Origin: JBCAWW01 sp039024315
GTDB lineage: Bacteria > Bacteroidota > Bacteroidia > J057
Direction: 5' to 3'
NCBI GenBank assembly: GCA_039024315.1
Contig: JBCCQN010000212.1
Coordinates: forward strand, 1 to 13,984
Length of the DNA stretch: 13,984 nt
Part shown: one piece after another, positions 1 to 6,639 of the stretch
Layout: the number at the start of each line of letters is the position of its first letter
Numbering within the stretch: the first letter of the stretch is position 1
Made by a program: the position numbers and the translations under genes
The notes under the pieces: model-generated
The model's input: only the letters and a program-made list of their open reading frames with translations
The model's database searches: none
What the model was told of the DNA's origin: nothing

Positions 1-2382
1 CGCCTCGCGGAACAAGAGCTCCAAAATCTCAGCCGCGAGAAGGAAATCAAGCGCGTACAGATTGAAAGCCTTGAAGCCGAGCTACAGAGAGCAGAAGAAG
101 ACAAAAACCGCCGTTCGGAGGATCTGGATGCCTTTGGGACCAAGTCGCAAGAGCTAGAAGCCGCGGTCAAAGTGCTTGAAAAACAAGTCAATGAATTAAC
201 GGCCAAGGCAGAACAAAATCAGTCCGATATCAAAACGACTGAGCAAATCGTCAACAACCTCAAAGACACGGTCTATAAAACCAACCGCCGTCTCGACGCG
301 CGCCAAAATGAGTACAACCTCACCAAAAGCTTGGTGGAGAATCTCGAAGGCTTCCCTGCCAGCGTGAAATTCCTTAAAAAGAACGCCAAATGGATTGAAG
401 ATGCACCTTTGCTTTCCGACGTTTTTGCAGTGCCTGATGAGTATAAAGTTGCTTTTGAAAATTACCTAGAGCCTTATTTAAGCTATTATGTCGTAAAGAC
501 TCGCCAAGATGCGGTGCTCTCGGTACATATGCTAGCCGAGGCTTCTAAAGGTCGAGCGAACTTCTTCATCCTAGAAGAACTGGAAAACTATAAACCCACT
601 AATCCGCTATTGTTTACCCAGGCCAAACTGGCTTTGGACGTGGTAGAGTTTGCGGATGACTATCGTCGCTTGGCTTCTTATCTACTTGATAGAGTCTATA
701 TTGTCAATGAAGAGGCGGATATTCCGGAGGAGGTACCAGAGGGACAAATCTTCATGACGAGGGCGGGTAATCTCTCTCGTCGCCAGTTTACGCTCCATGG
801 CGGTTCCCTCGGGCTTTTTGAGGGGAAGCGTTTGGGAAGGGCTAAAAACCTTGAAAAACTCGATAAGGACATTAAGAAGCTGCAAAAGCAGCTCACGAGT
901 GAGAAAGTAGAGCTGGACAAAGCAAGTCGCAAGCTTGAAGCTTTGAAGCGAGAGGATTTTGGCGCTCAGTTGGAACCCATTCGCAAAGAATATAATGCCA
1001 AAGAGCGTGATTGGTCTGTTTTGAAGTCTCGCGAGAAGGAACATAGAGAGTTTCTAGAGCGTGTAGGAAAGCGTACTGAAGATCTCGCAATAGAGCTAGA
1101 AGGTTTACAAAAAGGCATCGTAGAGATTGATCCTCAATTGAAGATCCAATACGAAAGCTTGCAGCAACTCACTTCGCAATTGGCAGCACAAAGAGGGGAA
1201 TCGCAGGATTTGGGCTACCAACTAGATGAGGCCACTCAAATTTACAATCAAGAGCATATCCGGCTGATCCACATCAAAAATCAGTTTGAAAATATCGTGC
1301 GGGAGATCGAACAAAAGCAAGGAGAGATCGAACGCTACGCGCAAACTAGTTCCCAACTCAAGGAGGATATGGAGACAGTGCGCAAGGATACGGATGAATT
1401 GATTTCCAGTAACCTACAAGATGATGATGTCATCGTACACCTCTATCGCGAAAAGAAAGAGAAAGAAGATCGCGTAGGACGCATGGAGGAGAAGGTAGGG
1501 ATGACCAAAAATTCGATTCATCAGGTAGAGGAGTCACTTTCAGTGGAACGCAAAAAACGGGAGGACATCCTCGCCCAACAAAATAGCCTTACCGAAAAAT
1601 CTACCGAGATTCGCCTGCAAGTCAACTCCCTCAAGGAGCGGATGTCGGTCGAATTTCAGGTGGATATTTCTGCCTTAAGTGAGGTAGCGCTCTTCGAAAA
1701 AGGTATCGAAAAATTCAACTTGGAGGATCTGGAAGCCAAAGTGCAGCGTATGCGTCAGCGTATTCAGGGCTATGGTGAGATCAATCCGATGGCAGTGGAG
1801 GCATTTCAGGAGATGAAGGAACGCTTTGACTTTATCAACGGTCAAAAGACTGATTTACTCGAAGCCAAAAGTTCACTGCTTGAAACCATTGCAGAGATTG
1901 ATCAAACTGCCAAGGAGAAGTTTTTAGAGACTTTTGTCTTGGTACGAGAGCACTTTATGCGTGTCTTCCGCCACCTCTTCTCTGAAGATGATAAATGTGA
2001 TTTGATCCTCTTAGACGAAGAAAACCCCCTCGAATCAGAAATATCCATTATTGCCCGTCCCAAGGGCAAGCGACCATTGACCATCAAGCAGTTGTCCGGA
2101 GGTGAAAAAACCCTGACTGCAGTGGCACTCCTTTTTGCCATTTACCTCATCAAGCCAGCTCCCTTCTGTATTTTTGATGAAGTTGACGCCCCCCTTGATG
2201 ATGCCAACATTGATAAATTCAACAACATCATCAAGGAGTTTTCCAAAACTTCTCAATTTATCATCGTCACACACAACAAGCGTACCATGGCCTCAACCAA
2301 CGTCATGTACGGAGTAACGATGCAAAAGGCCGGAATCTCTACTATGCTACCAGTAGATCTGGAGACTTTAAACCTCAATTAA
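1..2382 (+). CDS. smc: Chromosome segregation protein SMC (5' partial)
   Basis: This is the C-terminal 793 residues of an SMC ATPase, which forms the ring-shaped condensin that organises and segregates the chromosome. The frame is open from base 1, so the N-terminal head half with Walker A and much of the first coiled coil lie outside the window (full-length SMC is about 1,180 residues). Visible, numbering from base 1: coiled coil to about residue 116; the hinge at about 117-272 (GFPASVKFL, then a LLSDVF segment and KGRANFFIL); a second long coiled coil to about 630; then the C-terminal head. The head carries the ABC signature LSGGEK (bases 2092-2109), Walker B and D-loop (FDEVDAPLDD) and the switch histidine in VTHNKRTM. 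All motifs expected of a working C-terminal head are present. A GTG at base 172 could be taken for a start, but it lies inside the coiled coil. An 8-bp dyad overlaps the stop codon. No ScpA or ScpB gene is adjacent. Confidence 0.96.
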   Translation, partial: RLAEQELQNLSREKEIKRVQIESLEAELQRAEEDKNRRSEDLDAFGTKSQELEAAVKVLEKQVNELTAKAEQNQSDIKTTEQIVNNLKDTVYKTNRRLDARQNEYNLTKSLVENLEGFPASVKFLKKNAKWIEDAPLLSDVFAVPDEYKVAFENYLEPYLSYYVVKTRQDAVLSVHMLAEASKGRANFFILEELENYKPTNPLLFTQAKLALDVVEFADDYRRLASYLLDRVYIVNEEADIPEEVPEGQIFMTRAGNLSRRQFTLHGGSLGLFEGKRLGRAKNLEKLDKDIKKLQKQLTSEKVELDKASRKLEALKREDFGAQLEPIRKEYNAKERDWSVLKSREKEHREFLERVGKRTEDLAIELEGLQKGIVEIDPQLKIQYESLQQLTSQLAAQRGESQDLGYQLDEATQIYNQEHIRLIHIKNQFENIVREIEQKQGEIERYAQTSSQLKEDMETVRKDTDELISSNLQDDDVIVHLYREKKEKEDRVGRMEEKVGMTKNSIHQVEESLSVERKKREDILAQQNSLTEKSTEIRLQVNSLKERMSVEFQVDISALSEVALFEKGIEKFNLEDLEAKVQRMRQRIQGYGEINPMAVEAFQEMKERFDFINGQKTDLLEAKSSLLETIAEIDQTAKEKFLETFVLVREHFMRVFRHLFSEDDKCDLILLDEENPLESEISIIARPKGKRPLTIKQLSGGEKTLTAVALLFAIYLIKPAPFCIFDEVDAPLDDANIDKFNNIIKEFSKTSQFIIVTHNKRTMASTNVMYGVTMQKAGISTMLPVDLETLNLN

Positions 2383-2396
2383 ACTTTTGTTTAATT
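2377..2396 (+). terminator. Possible weak smc terminator (hairpin over the stop codon)
   Basis: Perfect 8-bp arms AATTAAAC and GTTTAATT flank a TTTT loop, and the left arm contains the TAA stop of smc. The stem is AT-rich and followed by ATTCTTAAAC rather than a clean T-run, so termination here would be weak. The placement at the stop codon is the main support. Confidence 0.35.
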
Positions 2397-2461
2397 ATTC
2401 TTAAACAAATTGGCTTGGCGGCCCGTTAATACTTATATTACATTGATAATCAGGTTATTAG

Positions 2462-2491
2462 CACATTTATATATCATGATATATAAATGTG
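2462..2491. repeat. Perfect 30-bp palindrome upstream of the acetyltransferase
   Basis: Two 15-bp arms (left arm CACATTTATATATCA) are exact reverse complements with no spacer. A looser outer pair, ATTAG (2457-2461) and CTAAT (2501-2505), extends the dyad with a one-sided insertion. The same interval is bracketed by direct CGGCCCG copies at 2419-2425 and 2508-2514. The palindrome ends 25 bp before the ATG of the GNAT gene. That position suits an operator for a dimeric regulator, and the sequence could also extrude as a cruciform. No T-run follows, so it is not an obvious terminator. Confidence 0.6.
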
Positions 2492-2516
2492 AATATGTGA
2501 CTAATACCGGCCCGCT

Positions 2517-3059
2517 ATGTTGCTACGAGGGGAAAACATACAGTTAAGACCGATGACGCTACCAGAAAGGCAGCGCTTCTTCAAATGGGCCACACACTCA
2601 GATGCCACCCCCTTTTGGTATGGTGAATTATATGGGGATGAAGTGCCATCTTATGTGGTCTTCAAGCACGAATGGCCCGATTATTATTTTGATGGATCGC
2701 GTCCACAAGAAGGTCGCTGCTTTGCCATAGTGCTCAATGGTATCCCTATTGGAGAGATCAATTATAACGTGATTGATCAGCACACACACTCCGTCGATTT
2801 GGATGTGATCATAGGTAGTAAGGAAAACCAAAACAAGGGTTATGGTTCCGAGGCCATCGGACTCTTGACAGGCTGGCTATTTGAGCATATGGGTGTTTCG
2901 CGTTGTCATATCGAAGTTTCTCCCCACAATCCGAGGGCGATCAATGCTTATGCTAAAGCGGGTTTCCGCGAAACCGACCGCTTCGAACGCGACGGCATCA
3001 CTTGGGTCAATATGGAAGTCCTGCAAGAAGTTTACATTGGGGCTCACGTAGATTCCTAA
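2517..3059 (+). CDS. GNAT-family N-acetyltransferase
   Basis: A 180-residue cytosolic protein with the GCN5-related acetyltransferase fold, which moves the acetyl group of acetyl-CoA to an amine. The acetyl-CoA pyrophosphate-binding signature Q-x-x-G-x-G is at residues 105-110 (QNKGYG), preceded by the beta-4 strand VDLDVIIG. The downstream segment SPHNPRAINAYAKAGF (135-150) is the conserved motif B region. The N-terminal IQLRPMT start and the SPxNxRAI..Y.KAGF ending resemble both the RimJ/RimL and the AAC(6') aminoglycoside acetyltransferase branches, so the substrate cannot be assigned. The ATG is the first in frame after a 134-bp gap and lacks a Shine-Dalgarno, as is common in Bacteroidota. 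The perfect palindrome just upstream may control it. The alkylation-repair gene follows after 10 bp, so the two are probably cotranscribed. Confidence 0.88.
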   Translation: MLLRGENIQLRPMTLPERQRFFKWATHSDATPFWYGELYGDEVPSYVVFKHEWPDYYFDGSRPQEGRCFAIVLNGIPIGEINYNVIDQHTHSVDLDVIIGSKENQNKGYGSEAIGLLTGWLFEHMGVSRCHIEVSPHNPRAINAYAKAGFRETDRFERDGITWVNMEVLQEVYIGAHVDS

Positions 3060-3069
3060 AGCGATTTGT

Positions 3070-3738
3070 ATGCACCCCTCGGTTCTGTCTTTGCAAGCAA
3101 GTTTTCAGCAAAATGCCCATGCTGCGAATGCGGTCCAGATGCAGGCCTACATGAAAGATCACTTCCCTTTTCATGGTATCAAGAGCCCCTTACGTAAACA
3201 ATTACAGAAAAGCTTTATTGCCGCAGCCGTCGGGCCCGATAAAATCGTTCCCCGCAGGGTGATAGAAGACCTTTGGCAGCTCCCACAAAGAGAATATCAG
3301 TATGTGGCTATGGACCTGCTGGAGAAATTTGCGCGTAAAGGTCCGGCAGAATATATTGATTGGTATGCGGACCTAGTTACTCGTAAGTCTTGGTGGGATA
3401 CGGTAGATCTGCTTTGCAATAGCGTTTGGAAACATTTTTTGTCACATCCTGAGCAACGGATCCCCTACACTCAACAATGGATAAGTAGCGACAATATGTG
3501 GTTGCAACGGACAGCTTTGATATTTCAGCGTAAGGCCAAGTTAGATACCGATTGGGAGATGCTTCAAGATTATATATTGCTCGTCTGTGAGAGCAAAGCG
3601 TTTTTTATCCGGAAGGCGATTGGCTGGGCCTTGCGTGAATTTAGTAAGCATAGACCTGATTTAGTGCGTGATTTTTTGGCCCGCCACGGCGAACGCTTAT
3701 CCCCTTTAAGTATCCGCGAAGCTAGCAAATATCTGTAG
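3070..3738 (+). CDS. DNA alkylation repair protein, AlkD-like glycosylase
   Basis: A 222-residue all-helical HEAT-like repeat protein of the DNA alkylation repair family (AlkC/AlkD). AlkD excises N3- and N7-alkylated purines without flipping the base. Key residues described for Bacillus cereus AlkD (W109, D113, R148, W187) have convincing counterparts: W109 and the catalytic D113 in KSWWDTVD, R147 in WLQRTAL, and W186 in IGWALREFSK. Length and near-identical numbering point to a full-length, active enzyme. The ATG is 10 bp after the acetyltransferase stop, so the pair looks like an operon. The other possibility is the wider, uncharacterised branch of the same family, but the intact catalytic set favours a true glycosylase. 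I leave the symbol blank because several paralogous groups exist. Confidence 0.9.
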   Translation: MHPSVLSLQASFQQNAHAANAVQMQAYMKDHFPFHGIKSPLRKQLQKSFIAAAVGPDKIVPRRVIEDLWQLPQREYQYVAMDLLEKFARKGPAEYIDWYADLVTRKSWWDTVDLLCNSVWKHFLSHPEQRIPYTQQWISSDNMWLQRTALIFQRKAKLDTDWEMLQDYILLVCESKAFFIRKAIGWALREFSKHRPDLVRDFLARHGERLSPLSIREASKYL

Positions 3739-3818
3739 TGGGAGCTTTGGCTTTGGGAACTCTTTTATTCCTCCTTAATCCCCTAAGCTTAGAGTGCTCC
3801 TAACAAGAAACAATTCCT

Positions 3819-3826
3819 TACCTTTG
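3819..3826 (+). promoter_or_regulatory. Bacteroidota-type -7 promoter element (TACCTTTG)
   Basis: TACCTTTG matches the TAnnTTTG -7 consensus of the Bacteroidota primary sigma factor in every fixed base. Four bases separate it from the ATG at 3831, which would put transcription initiation at or next to the start codon, so the mRNA may be leaderless. A -33 TTTG is not obvious in the 3793-3800 area, which weakens the call. Confidence 0.45.
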
Positions 3827-3830
3827 CGCC

Positions 3831-4673
3831 ATGATCAAAGAATTTCTCACAAAACGCAACATTGCTTTTGAGCAAACCCCTGAGGGGATTTTTTATATAA
3901 TGGACAATCAAGTTGATGGGCCCAAGCCACAGCCTGGGCAACATGTAAAAGTCCACTATACCGGCAAGTTTCTCGACGGCCGCAAATTTGATTCTTCTGT
4001 CGATCGCGACACTCCTTTTGCCTTTGAAGTAGGCGCTAAGCAAGTAATCCCTGGATGGGATATGGGGCTGCAACTGTTTTCGGTAGGCCAAAAAGGTACC
4101 CTTTATCTACCACCTGAATTAGCTTATGGAGAGCAAGGGGCAGGAGATGCCATTCCGCCCAATGCGAGCTTGGTATTTGAAATTGAGCTACTGGAGATTA
4201 TGGATGCTGCTGGCCTTAAAAAGCATCAGGAAGAGGAAGAGAAACGCCAGCGCGCCATGATTGAAGCCTTTATCGAGAAGCAAATGGCAATCGATCTGCC
4301 GCTGATCAAAAAGTGGGGTACAGATCAAGGCTTGATTTTACAGCGCACAGAGTCTGGCCTACATTATCTCATGGAAAAAGAAGGAACGGGTGGGCACGCT
4401 ACGGCGGGTTCGCAAGTTACGGTCCACTATACTGGTAAACTCCTCAACGGACAAGTTTTTGATTCCTCGCATTCGCGCAATCAACCGATTAGCTTTACGC
4501 TCGGTGTCGGCCAAGTGATCCAAGGCTGGGATGAAGGGATCTCTCTGTTTCAAGAAGGGGGCAAAGGTACCTTATTGATTCCTTCTATCTTAGGTTACGG
4601 TCCACGTGATATGGGCTCTATCCCTCCGAATTCTGTCCTCATTTTTGACATTGAACTGGTTAAAGTAGGTTAA
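3831..4673 (+). CDS. Tandem-domain FKBP-type peptidyl-prolyl cis-trans isomerase
   Basis: A 280-residue protein with two complete FKBP domains, at about residues 31-123 and 187-279, joined by a charged helical linker (about 124-170). FKBPs catalyse proline cis-trans isomerisation and assist folding. Both copies keep the aromatic pocket. Domain 1 has Y43, F53-D54, V72-I73, W76, Y99 and F116; domain 2 has Y200, F210-D211, V229-I230, W233, Y256 and F272. Each domain is preceded by a similar leader: a short helix, then TPEGIFYI (16-23) or TESGLHYL (173-180). The protein therefore looks like a duplication of an about 140-residue unit. There is no signal peptide or lipobox, so it should be cytosolic, unlike the usual exported bacterial Mip/FkpA types. 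The start is the ATG just after a -7-like box. It sits 28 bp upstream of the aldehyde dehydrogenase gene. Confidence 0.93.
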   Translation: MIKEFLTKRNIAFEQTPEGIFYIMDNQVDGPKPQPGQHVKVHYTGKFLDGRKFDSSVDRDTPFAFEVGAKQVIPGWDMGLQLFSVGQKGTLYLPPELAYGEQGAGDAIPPNASLVFEIELLEIMDAAGLKKHQEEEEKRQRAMIEAFIEKQMAIDLPLIKKWGTDQGLILQRTESGLHYLMEKEGTGGHATAGSQVTVHYTGKLLNGQVFDSSHSRNQPISFTLGVGQVIQGWDEGISLFQEGGKGTLLIPSILGYGPRDMGSIPPNSVLIFDIELVKVG

Positions 4674-4701
4674 TCATCATTTTTTCTATTTTCCTTTTGC
4701 T

Positions 4702-6075
4702 ATGGACCTCATCAATCCTGCCAATGAACAGTTGATCACGTCTCTAGACGCTGATGATCAGGCTATGATCCAAAGAGTTTATCGTTCGGCTCGGGCCGCA
4801 CAAATCGAATGGGCTGCCCGCTCCCTTATGAGTAGAGTCGAAATTCTACAAGCTTTTCATGACTCTTTGGAGACCTATAAAGATGAACTCGCCTTCACCT
4901 TGACCGAGGAAATGGGTAAGCCAGTGTGGCAAGCTCATAATGAACTCAATGGCGCCAGAGGCCGGATTGCATGGCTGCTAGAAAATGCTCCCAAATATCT
5001 GCAGGAGGAATGGGTTACCCAAGAGGCCGAATTAGGAGAAAAAATAGTATATGAACCGCTAGGGGTCATCGGAAACATCTCTGCTTGGAACTATCCTTAT
5101 CTGGTTGGAGTCAACGTCTTTATCCCGGCACTTTTGGCGGGTAATGCGGTGGTCTATAAACCGTCAGAATATACCACTCTGACCGGCCTCCGGATTGAAC
5201 GACTCTTGCATGAGGCGGGGGTTCCCAGAGATGTTTTTCAGACCTTAAGTGGAGGAGCAGAAGCCGGAAAAGCGATTTTAGAGCTGCCGCTTGATGGCTA
5301 TTTTTTTACGGGTTCTTATCGCACGGGCAAGGCGATCTATCAAAAAGTAGCGACCAAAATGGTCCCTTGCCAGCTAGAACTTGGCGGCAAAGACCCCATG
5401 TACGTTACTGCTGATACTGCCGACGTAGCTTCTATCGCCAAAACTGCGGTTGAAGGAGCATTTTACAATAGCGGCCAGAGCTGTTGCGCGGTGGAACGGA
5501 TCTATGTGCATCAAGATATCTATGACGAGTTTGTAGAAGGCTTTGTAGCGGAGGCGGCAAATTGGAAAGTAGGTGATCCCAAGCAAGCAGATACCTTGAT
5601 TGGTCCGCTCGCTCGGGGCGAGCAAGTGCACTTTTTGCAGCAGCAGGTAGGCGATGCTGTCCTCAAAGGCGCTAAGATTGTTTTTGGGGAAGAGCGCTGG
5701 GAAGGTAAAGGCTACTATTTTATCCCCACGGTATTGACCGAAGTCAATCACCGCATGCGGATCATGACCGAAGAATCTTTTGGTCCCGTGATCGGTATCC
5801 AAAAAGTGAAAAATGATGCCGAAGCAATCAAACTGATGCTAGATACTGAATATGGCCTCACGGCGGCGGTTTATTCGGATCATTTCGAAACGGCCGAACC
5901 CATCCTCAAAGCGATGAATAGCGGTACCGTCTATTGGAACGCTTGTGATCGAGTGAGCGCCCCTGTGCCTTGGTCGGGCCGCAAACATTCAGGGATTGGT
6001 TCTACCCTCTCCCATATCGGGATTCGCGCCTTTACCCAGCCCAAAGCCTATCAAATGAGGGGCAGGTATCAGTAG
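4702..6075 (+). CDS. NAD(P)-dependent aldehyde dehydrogenase
   Basis: A 457-residue aldehyde dehydrogenase superfamily enzyme, oxidising an aldehyde to the acid with NAD(P)+. Catalytic features are intact: oxyanion-hole N130 in AWNYP, K153 in YKPSE, the cofactor-loop motif FTGS (202-205), the general base E226 in LELGGK, and the nucleophile C261 in NSGQSC. The ending VPWSGRKHSGIGSTLSHIG is the usual C-terminal signature. At 457 residues it is slightly shorter than the typical 470-500, mainly at the N-terminus. The family covers succinate-semialdehyde, betaine-aldehyde and general medium-chain enzymes, and no sequence feature lets me choose among them. It follows the FKBP gene after a pyrimidine-rich 28-bp gap and is probably cotranscribed with it, although a TCCTTTTG -7-like stretch lies immediately before the ATG. 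Confidence 0.93.
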   Translation: MDLINPANEQLITSLDADDQAMIQRVYRSARAAQIEWAARSLMSRVEILQAFHDSLETYKDELAFTLTEEMGKPVWQAHNELNGARGRIAWLLENAPKYLQEEWVTQEAELGEKIVYEPLGVIGNISAWNYPYLVGVNVFIPALLAGNAVVYKPSEYTTLTGLRIERLLHEAGVPRDVFQTLSGGAEAGKAILELPLDGYFFTGSYRTGKAIYQKVATKMVPCQLELGGKDPMYVTADTADVASIAKTAVEGAFYNSGQSCCAVERIYVHQDIYDEFVEGFVAEAANWKVGDPKQADTLIGPLARGEQVHFLQQQVGDAVLKGAKIVFGEERWEGKGYYFIPTVLTEVNHRMRIMTEESFGPVIGIQKVKNDAEAIKLMLDTEYGLTAAVYSDHFETAEPILKAMNSGTVYWNACDRVSAPVPWSGRKHSGIGSTLSHIGIRAFTQPKAYQMRGRYQ

Positions 6076-6217
6076 AGGAGCTTAGACAAAGCGAGCGCTA
6101 TAATTAAGTACTTAGACAATAGGATTTAGTACTAAGACCTCTTTTCTCTGTACGGAATACTCCCTAAAGCTTTCTGGATACTTGCTACTCTCCACTTAGG
6201 CGAGGGAGTTTGCAAAT

Positions 6218-6240
6218 CACTGCTTCGCAGAACGCTTATT
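6218..6240 (+). repeat. Repeat A, copy 1
   Basis: A 23-bp unit beginning CACTGCTTCGCAGAACGCT. It matches copy 2 at 22 of 23 positions. It has a GC-rich core in AT-rich surroundings. Confidence 0.85.
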
Positions 6241-6260
6241 CGTAGTACTGGCAAGAAGCT

Positions 6261-6295
6261 CTCCTCTCTGTGTCTCCGTGCCTCTGTGTTCTATC
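6261..6295 (+). repeat. Repeat B, copy 1 (CTCYGTGY octamer repeat)
   Basis: A 35-bp unit that matches copy 2 at 33 of 35 positions. Its core (6266-6289) is three tandem octamers: CTCTGTGT, CTCCGTGC, CTCTGTGT. Read on the minus strand it gives the peptide EHRGTETQRG, which I recognise as a frequent spurious translation from dispersed intergenic repeats in many environmental bacteria. Confidence 0.85.
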
Positions 6296-6307
6296 GCCCA
6301 ATTTTTC

Positions 6308-6330
6308 CACTGCTTCGCAGAACGCTCATT
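6308..6330 (+). repeat. Repeat A, copy 2
   Basis: Differs from copy 1 at one of 23 positions and lies 90 bp downstream of it. The match to copy 3 continues for three more bases (TGA). Confidence 0.85.
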
Positions 6331-6365
6331 TGACTGCAAAAAGTTTTGAATGAGACTAAGAATCT

Positions 6366-6400
6366 CTCCCCTCTGTGTCTCCGTGCCTCTGTGTTCCATC
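6366..6400 (+). repeat. Repeat B, copy 2
   Basis: Two substitutions from copy 1, 105 bp downstream. The octamer core is at 6371-6394 and is unchanged. Confidence 0.85.
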
Positions 6401-6411
6401 ATTAATTAATC

Positions 6412-6434
6412 CACTGTTGCGCAGAACGCTCATT
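6412..6434 (+). repeat. Repeat A, copy 3
   Basis: 21 of 23 positions match copy 2, and it lies 104 bp downstream of that copy. This copy faces the inverted copy at 6466-6484, with which it can form a stem of about 18 bp with two mismatches. Confidence 0.82.
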
Positions 6435-6465
6435 TGATTGCCCCATCCTCTAGAATGCTAGAACT

Positions 6466-6484
6466 AAGCGTTCTGCGGAGCAGT
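6466..6484 (-). repeat. Repeat A, inverted copy
   Basis: AAGCGTTCTGCGGAGCAGT is the reverse complement of the first repeat A copy with one mismatch in 19. It closes the array and makes a potential large hairpin with copy 3 (6412-6484), with the small TCTAG/CTAGA dyad in the loop. Confidence 0.8.
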
Positions 6485-6598
6485 AAGCTGTTAAAGCCAT
6501 GAAAATGAAATAGTTAATTCTACCTATTTCTGTAGGTATTTATACGGGTTCTGATACCTGAGCCTTGTTGGCGGTAAATGAATATATATATTGATTAA

Positions 6599-6619
6599 TC
6601 GAAAAGTTTTTACTTTCGA
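6599..6619. promoter_or_regulatory. Dyad upstream of the protease gene, possible operator or promoter region
   Basis: Arms TCGAAAAGT and ACTTTCGA pair around a TTTT loop with one bulged A. The dyad lies 20 bp before the protease start codon. TAATTTTA at 6629-6636, one base off the TAnnTTTG -7 consensus, follows it and ends 3 bp from the ATG. A regulator binding the dyad would overlap RNA polymerase. Confidence 0.35.
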
Positions 6620-6639
6620 ACTGATCAATAATTTTAGTC

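Larger units (their letters stand above)
6076..6639. other. Gene-free repeat-bearing interval
   Basis: I see no supportable gene in these 564 bp. The first 140 bp carry short AT-rich direct copies (CTTAGACAA at 6081-6089 and 6111-6119) and the small palindrome TTAGTACTAA (6126-6135). The middle (6218-6486) is an interleaved two-repeat array, itemised separately. The last 130 bp hold several small dyads: 6521-6538, the alternating AATATATATATT at 6581-6592, and a hairpin at 6599-6619 ahead of the protease gene. Confidence 0.85.

Noticed and set aside
172..2382. GTG at 172 as the start of smc
   Set aside because: The frame is open to base 1 with continuous coiled-coil character; the start lies outside the window.
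2517..3059. Calling the GNAT protein an aminoglycoside resistance enzyme
   Set aside because: The C-terminal motif resembles AAC(6') enzymes, but it is shared by other GNAT branches and the substrate region is not diagnostic.
5374..5802. 142-codon minus-strand ORF
   Set aside because: Antisense to the catalytic part of the aldehyde dehydrogenase, with no family features.
6217..6402. Minus-strand ORF of 61 codons across the repeat array
   Set aside because: Its peptide is just the translation of repeats A and B (EHRGTETQRGE twice, NERSAKQ-like twice), with no start context and no homology I would trust.
6218..6486. Possible CRISPR array
   Set aside because: Only two or three copies of each unit, two different units alternate, spacing is uneven (90-105 bp), and no cas genes are present.
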